Assembly: GCA_937927975.1 (NCBI GenBank)
Contig: CALEZT010000188.1
Span: 57,344-121,343, forward strand
Length of the DNA stretch: 64,000 nucleotides
Direction: 5' to 3'
Source: an uncultured Phycisphaerales bacterium
GTDB taxonomy: Bacteria > Planctomycetota > Phycisphaerae > Sedimentisphaerales > Anaerobacaceae
Numbering within the stretch: position 1 is the first letter of the stretch; every line of letters starts with the position of its first letter. Positions 62,184 to 64,000 of this stretch are shown here, piece by piece. Both the position numbers and the translations under genes were made by a program. Under the pieces are notes generated by a model, which worked only from the letters and a program-made list of their open reading frames with translations, was not told where the DNA came from and made no database searches.

Positions 62184-63227
62184 TCAGGTCGGTCGCGTGA
62201 CTTCTCCCAGGACTGTGATCGTGCGATCAATGTCGGCGGCGGTAATGCCGTAGTGCGTAACCGCGCGAATGCGTTTGGGACCGACGCTGAGCATTCGAAC
62301 GCCTCGATCGCTCAACCGCTTGATCAGCGAATCTGCGTCCAGGCCCCCCTCAACCACGTCGAAGTAAACGATGTCCGTATGGACCTTCGCCAGATCGATG
62401 GCTAGGCCCTCGATTCTCGCGATCCCCTCGGCCAGGCGTTTGGCGTTGTCGTGGTCTTCCTGGAGCCTGTCCACCATTGTCTCCAGAGCCACGATGCCCG
62501 CGGCGGCCAAGACGCCCGCCTGCCTCATGCCGCCGCCCAGAACCTTGCGAACGCGACGCGCCTCCGCGATAAACGCCTGGGATCCACAGATCACCGAGCC
62601 CACCGGCGCGGCCAATCCCTTGGACAAGCAGATGCTCAACGAATCGACGGACGCCGCCAGTTCCTTCACATCCACGCCCAGCGCGACGGCTGCGTTGAAG
62701 AGCCTCGCCCCGTCGAGGTGAACGCCCAGGCCATGACGACAGGCCAGTGCTGCGACAGCCGTCATGTATTGCGGCGTCAGCGGCACCCCGTTGCATCGGT
62801 TATGCGTGTTCTCCAGGCAGATCAGCCTGGTGCGGGGGAAGTGGACGTTGTCGGGGCGGATGGCAGCCTCGACGTCCTCAAGGCACAGCGTGCCGTTTGG
62901 CTGGTTGGGGATCGTGTGAGGATGGACCCCGCCAAGGGCTGCGATGCCGCCACCCTCGTAAACGAACGTGTGCGATTGGTCGCCCAGAATCACTTCCTCG
63001 CCCCGGCGACAGTGCGTCAGGATCGACGCCAGGTTCCCCATCGTCCCGCTGGCGACCAACAGGGCCGCCTCCTTCCCGACCCGCTCGGCGGCCATTCGTT
63101 CGAGCCGGTTGACAGTGGGGTCGTCGCCAAAGACGTCATCCCCCAGTTCGGCGCGGGCCATTGCCTCACGCATCTCGTCGGAGGGCAGGGTGACCGTATC
63201 GCTGCGTAGATCCACTACTTGCATCAT
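62184..63227 (-). CDS. ltaE: Low-specificity L-threonine aldolase
   Basis: A 347-residue pyridoxal-phosphate enzyme splitting threonine or allo-threonine to glycine and acetaldehyde. VVDLRSDTVTLPS at the N-terminus is characteristic, followed by ELGDDVFGDDPTVNRLE near 28, ASGTMGNLASI near 60, LENTHNRCNGVPL near 136, HLDGARLFNAAVAL near 172 and the PLP-lysine SICLSKGLAAPVGSVI near 204. Complete. Placed tail-to-tail with nagA. Confidence 0.93.
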   Translation of the reverse strand: MMQVVDLRSDTVTLPSDEMREAMARAELGDDVFGDDPTVNRLERMAAERVGKEAALLVASGTMGNLASILTHCRRGEEVILGDQSHTFVYEGGGIAALGGVHPHTIPNQPNGTLCLEDVEAAIRPDNVHFPRTRLICLENTHNRCNGVPLTPQYMTAVAALACRHGLGVHLDGARLFNAAVALGVDVKELAASVDSLSICLSKGLAAPVGSVICGSQAFIAEARRVRKVLGGGMRQAGVLAAAGIVALETMVDRLQEDHDNAKRLAEGIARIEGLAIDLAKVHTDIVYFDVVEGGLDADSLIKRLSDRGVRMLSVGPKRIRAVTHYGITAADIDRTITVLGEVTRPT

Positions 63228-63373
63228 GTCGCACTTTCGTTCACGGACTCGTTCGGCAGGCCGTTCAACTCAGCCACGAGAGAGGATAGCCCGAAGCTGC
63301 GCCATCGTCAATACAGACCGATGAAGGCATGGTTTTCGCCCGTTTTCCGATTGGCTGAACGACAGGACGTGGT

Positions 63374-63616
63374 ATGATGACGTGTATCATGTTCGTAGCG
63401 CTGTATATAGCAGGTGGCTCTTTGTTCCTTGCTTCGGTGGCCGCGCATATTTACGTTCGCGTCCGCTTGCGGCCTGGCGACGCCGACCTCGATGACTATT
63501 ACCACGAGTTCGAGGATCAGCACCCGGACTATGCCCGATACACGCGATGGCTGCAGATCACCCTCAGCGCCGCAGCCCTGGGGCTTCTCCTGATGTTCGT
63601 GCCGGTGGTGTTGTAG
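63374..63616 (+). CDS. Small two-TM membrane protein, unknown
   Basis: An 80-residue protein with membrane segments at about 4-26 (CIMFVALYIAGGSLFLASV) and 60-80 (LQITLSAAALGLLLMFVPVV), joined by an acidic loop (DADLDDYYHEFEDQHPDYAR). AGGA lies six bases before the ATG, which supports translation. No family recognised. It is followed by a terminator hairpin. Confidence 0.6.
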   Translation: MMTCIMFVALYIAGGSLFLASVAAHIYVRVRLRPGDADLDDYYHEFEDQHPDYARYTRWLQITLSAAALGLLLMFVPVVL

Positions 63617-63651
63617 AGATCTCGCGCGCGAGCCCCGCCTGGAAACACGAA

Positions 63652-63692
63652 AAGCCGACGGACGATGCCGACCGCCGGCTTCATGCTTTTTC
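63652..63692. terminator. Hairpin terminator between convergent genes
   Basis: AAGCCGACGG (63652-63661) pairs with CCGCCGGCTT (63672-63681) with one mismatch; CATGCTTTTT follows on the plus strand and a short T-run on the minus strand. It sits between the stops of the small membrane protein gene and the PilZ gene. Confidence 0.6.
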
Positions 63693-63717
63693 GTTGCCTC
63701 GTGGCACCGGTTCGGGA

Positions 63718-63954
63718 TTACTCGAAAGCGATGCCCAAACCGATGCTTGCGTTGTCCAGGGTGTTGCGTCGATCGACACGAACGATCCGTCCCCGCTTGA
63801 TCCGGGCGTACTGCCCTTTCTCCTGGGCAAGCGTGTCGGTCCTCGGGAAGTTCAGCTCGACCACGCTGCCCTCGCGGGCCGGCGTGCTGAGCGGAACGGT
63901 GATCAAGGCCCCCGTCTTGCTGATGTTGGCGCTGCGGCCGTTGAAGAATCGATC
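63718..63954 (-). CDS. PilZ-domain protein, C-terminal part, cut by contig end
   Basis: The 78 codons from 63954 down to the stop at 63718-63720 read DRFFNGRSANISKTGALITV, then PREGSVVELNFPRTD-like sequence and RGRIVRVD...ASIGLGIAFE. The N-I-S-x-x-G-A element and the following beta strands match the PilZ c-di-GMP receptor domain; the upstream R-x-x-x-R motif is missing because the gene runs into adapter sequence. The last real base is probably 63954. Confidence 0.75.
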   Translation of the reverse strand, partial: DRFFNGRSANISKTGALITVPLSTPAREGSVVELNFPRTDTLAQEKGQYARIKRGRIVRVDRRNTLDNASIGLGIAFE

Positions 63955-64000
63955 AGATCGGAAGAGCGTCGTGTAGGGAAAGAGTGTAGATCTCGGTGGT
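63955..64000. other. Illumina adapter contamination at the contig end
   Basis: From 63955 the sequence begins AGATCGGAAGAGCGTCGTGT and runs through the rest of the standard TruSeq universal (P5-side) adapter, reverse-complemented, to the last base. This is library-construction sequence, not genomic DNA, and any frame read through it (for example the plus-strand one ending DRKSVV) is artificial. Confidence 0.97.

Noticed and set aside
63665..63976. Plus-strand 103-codon frame at the contig end
   Set aside because: It is antisense to the PilZ gene and its last residues come from adapter sequence.
1..64000. CRISPR array, tRNA, rRNA or insertion sequence
   Set aside because: No regular repeat-spacer pattern, cloverleaf, rRNA segment or transposase was recognised on either strand by eye.

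Overview
The window looks like one contig end from a high-GC, Gram-negative bacterium, most probably a planctomycete of the Phycisphaerae/Sedimentisphaerales type. The case rests on: a lone C-terminal fragment of an 'H-X9-DG' type pseudopilin, AT-rich 'AATTCGAATATCGAAATCC' hairpin repeats of the kind seen between genes of that phylum (recalled, not searched), a planctomycete-style pilus locus (PilM/N/O with secretin, GspE, GspF and several unusual pseudopilins), an outer-membrane secretin lipoprotein, and a rhamnogalacturonan lyase. The flavodiiron protein fits an anaerobic or microaerophilic life. No rRNA, tRNA, CRISPR array or insertion sequence was seen. The last 46 bases (63955-64000) are Illumina adapter sequence, not genome, so the right edge is an assembly end that truncates a PilZ gene.

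Layout. 1-1912: end of rny, a YmdB-like phosphodiesterase and a convergent MBL hydrolase. 1926-6744 (minus): a GldA/GldF/GldG ABC exporter operon with a DUF4340 protein, whose gaps carry AT-rich degenerate hairpins. 7228-15314 (minus): MscS channel, an orphan secretin lipoprotein with a 300-residue C-terminal extension, a striking one-chain receptor-channel (TAXI periplasmic binding domain, pore with an altered filter, RCK domain), and an MFS transporter. 15551-19035 (minus): a CXXCH/PD40 protein translationally coupled to a membrane-TPR protein. 19606-23467: lipoprotein, pseudopilin remnant, CheX-like protein, voltage-gated-type K+ channel, rhomboid protease and FHA protein. 23568-26787 (minus): GT-C glycosyltransferase fused to DUF5648 repeats, plus a GT2 enzyme. 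27171-37801 (plus): alpha-glucan phosphorylase, an RND efflux pair behind a promoter with three 13-bp operator-like repeats, HAD-IIA phosphatase, nucleoside transporter and a cupin-2H phosphoesterase fusion.

37823-54533 (minus) is the main system: seventeen same-strand genes for a type IV pilus/type II secretion-like machine. In transcription order: major pilin, four minor pseudopilin-type proteins (one with an EF-hand-like loop) and a PilX-type protein ending in a LamG domain, PilM-N-O, a PilP-position protein, secretin, then a histidine kinase, response regulator, HD-GYP protein and STAS protein, and finally GspE and GspF. Having a c-di-GMP phosphodiesterase type protein next to an ATPase with a MshEN-type (c-di-GMP-binding family) N-terminus suggests local second-messenger control of pilus assembly. 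Prepilin peptidase and PilT retraction ATPase are not in the window.

55025-64000: TsaE, a PL11 rhamnogalacturonan lyase, ThiL, ArgH and a flavodiiron protein (minus); then NagA (plus), threonine aldolase (minus), a small membrane protein and the truncated PilZ protein.
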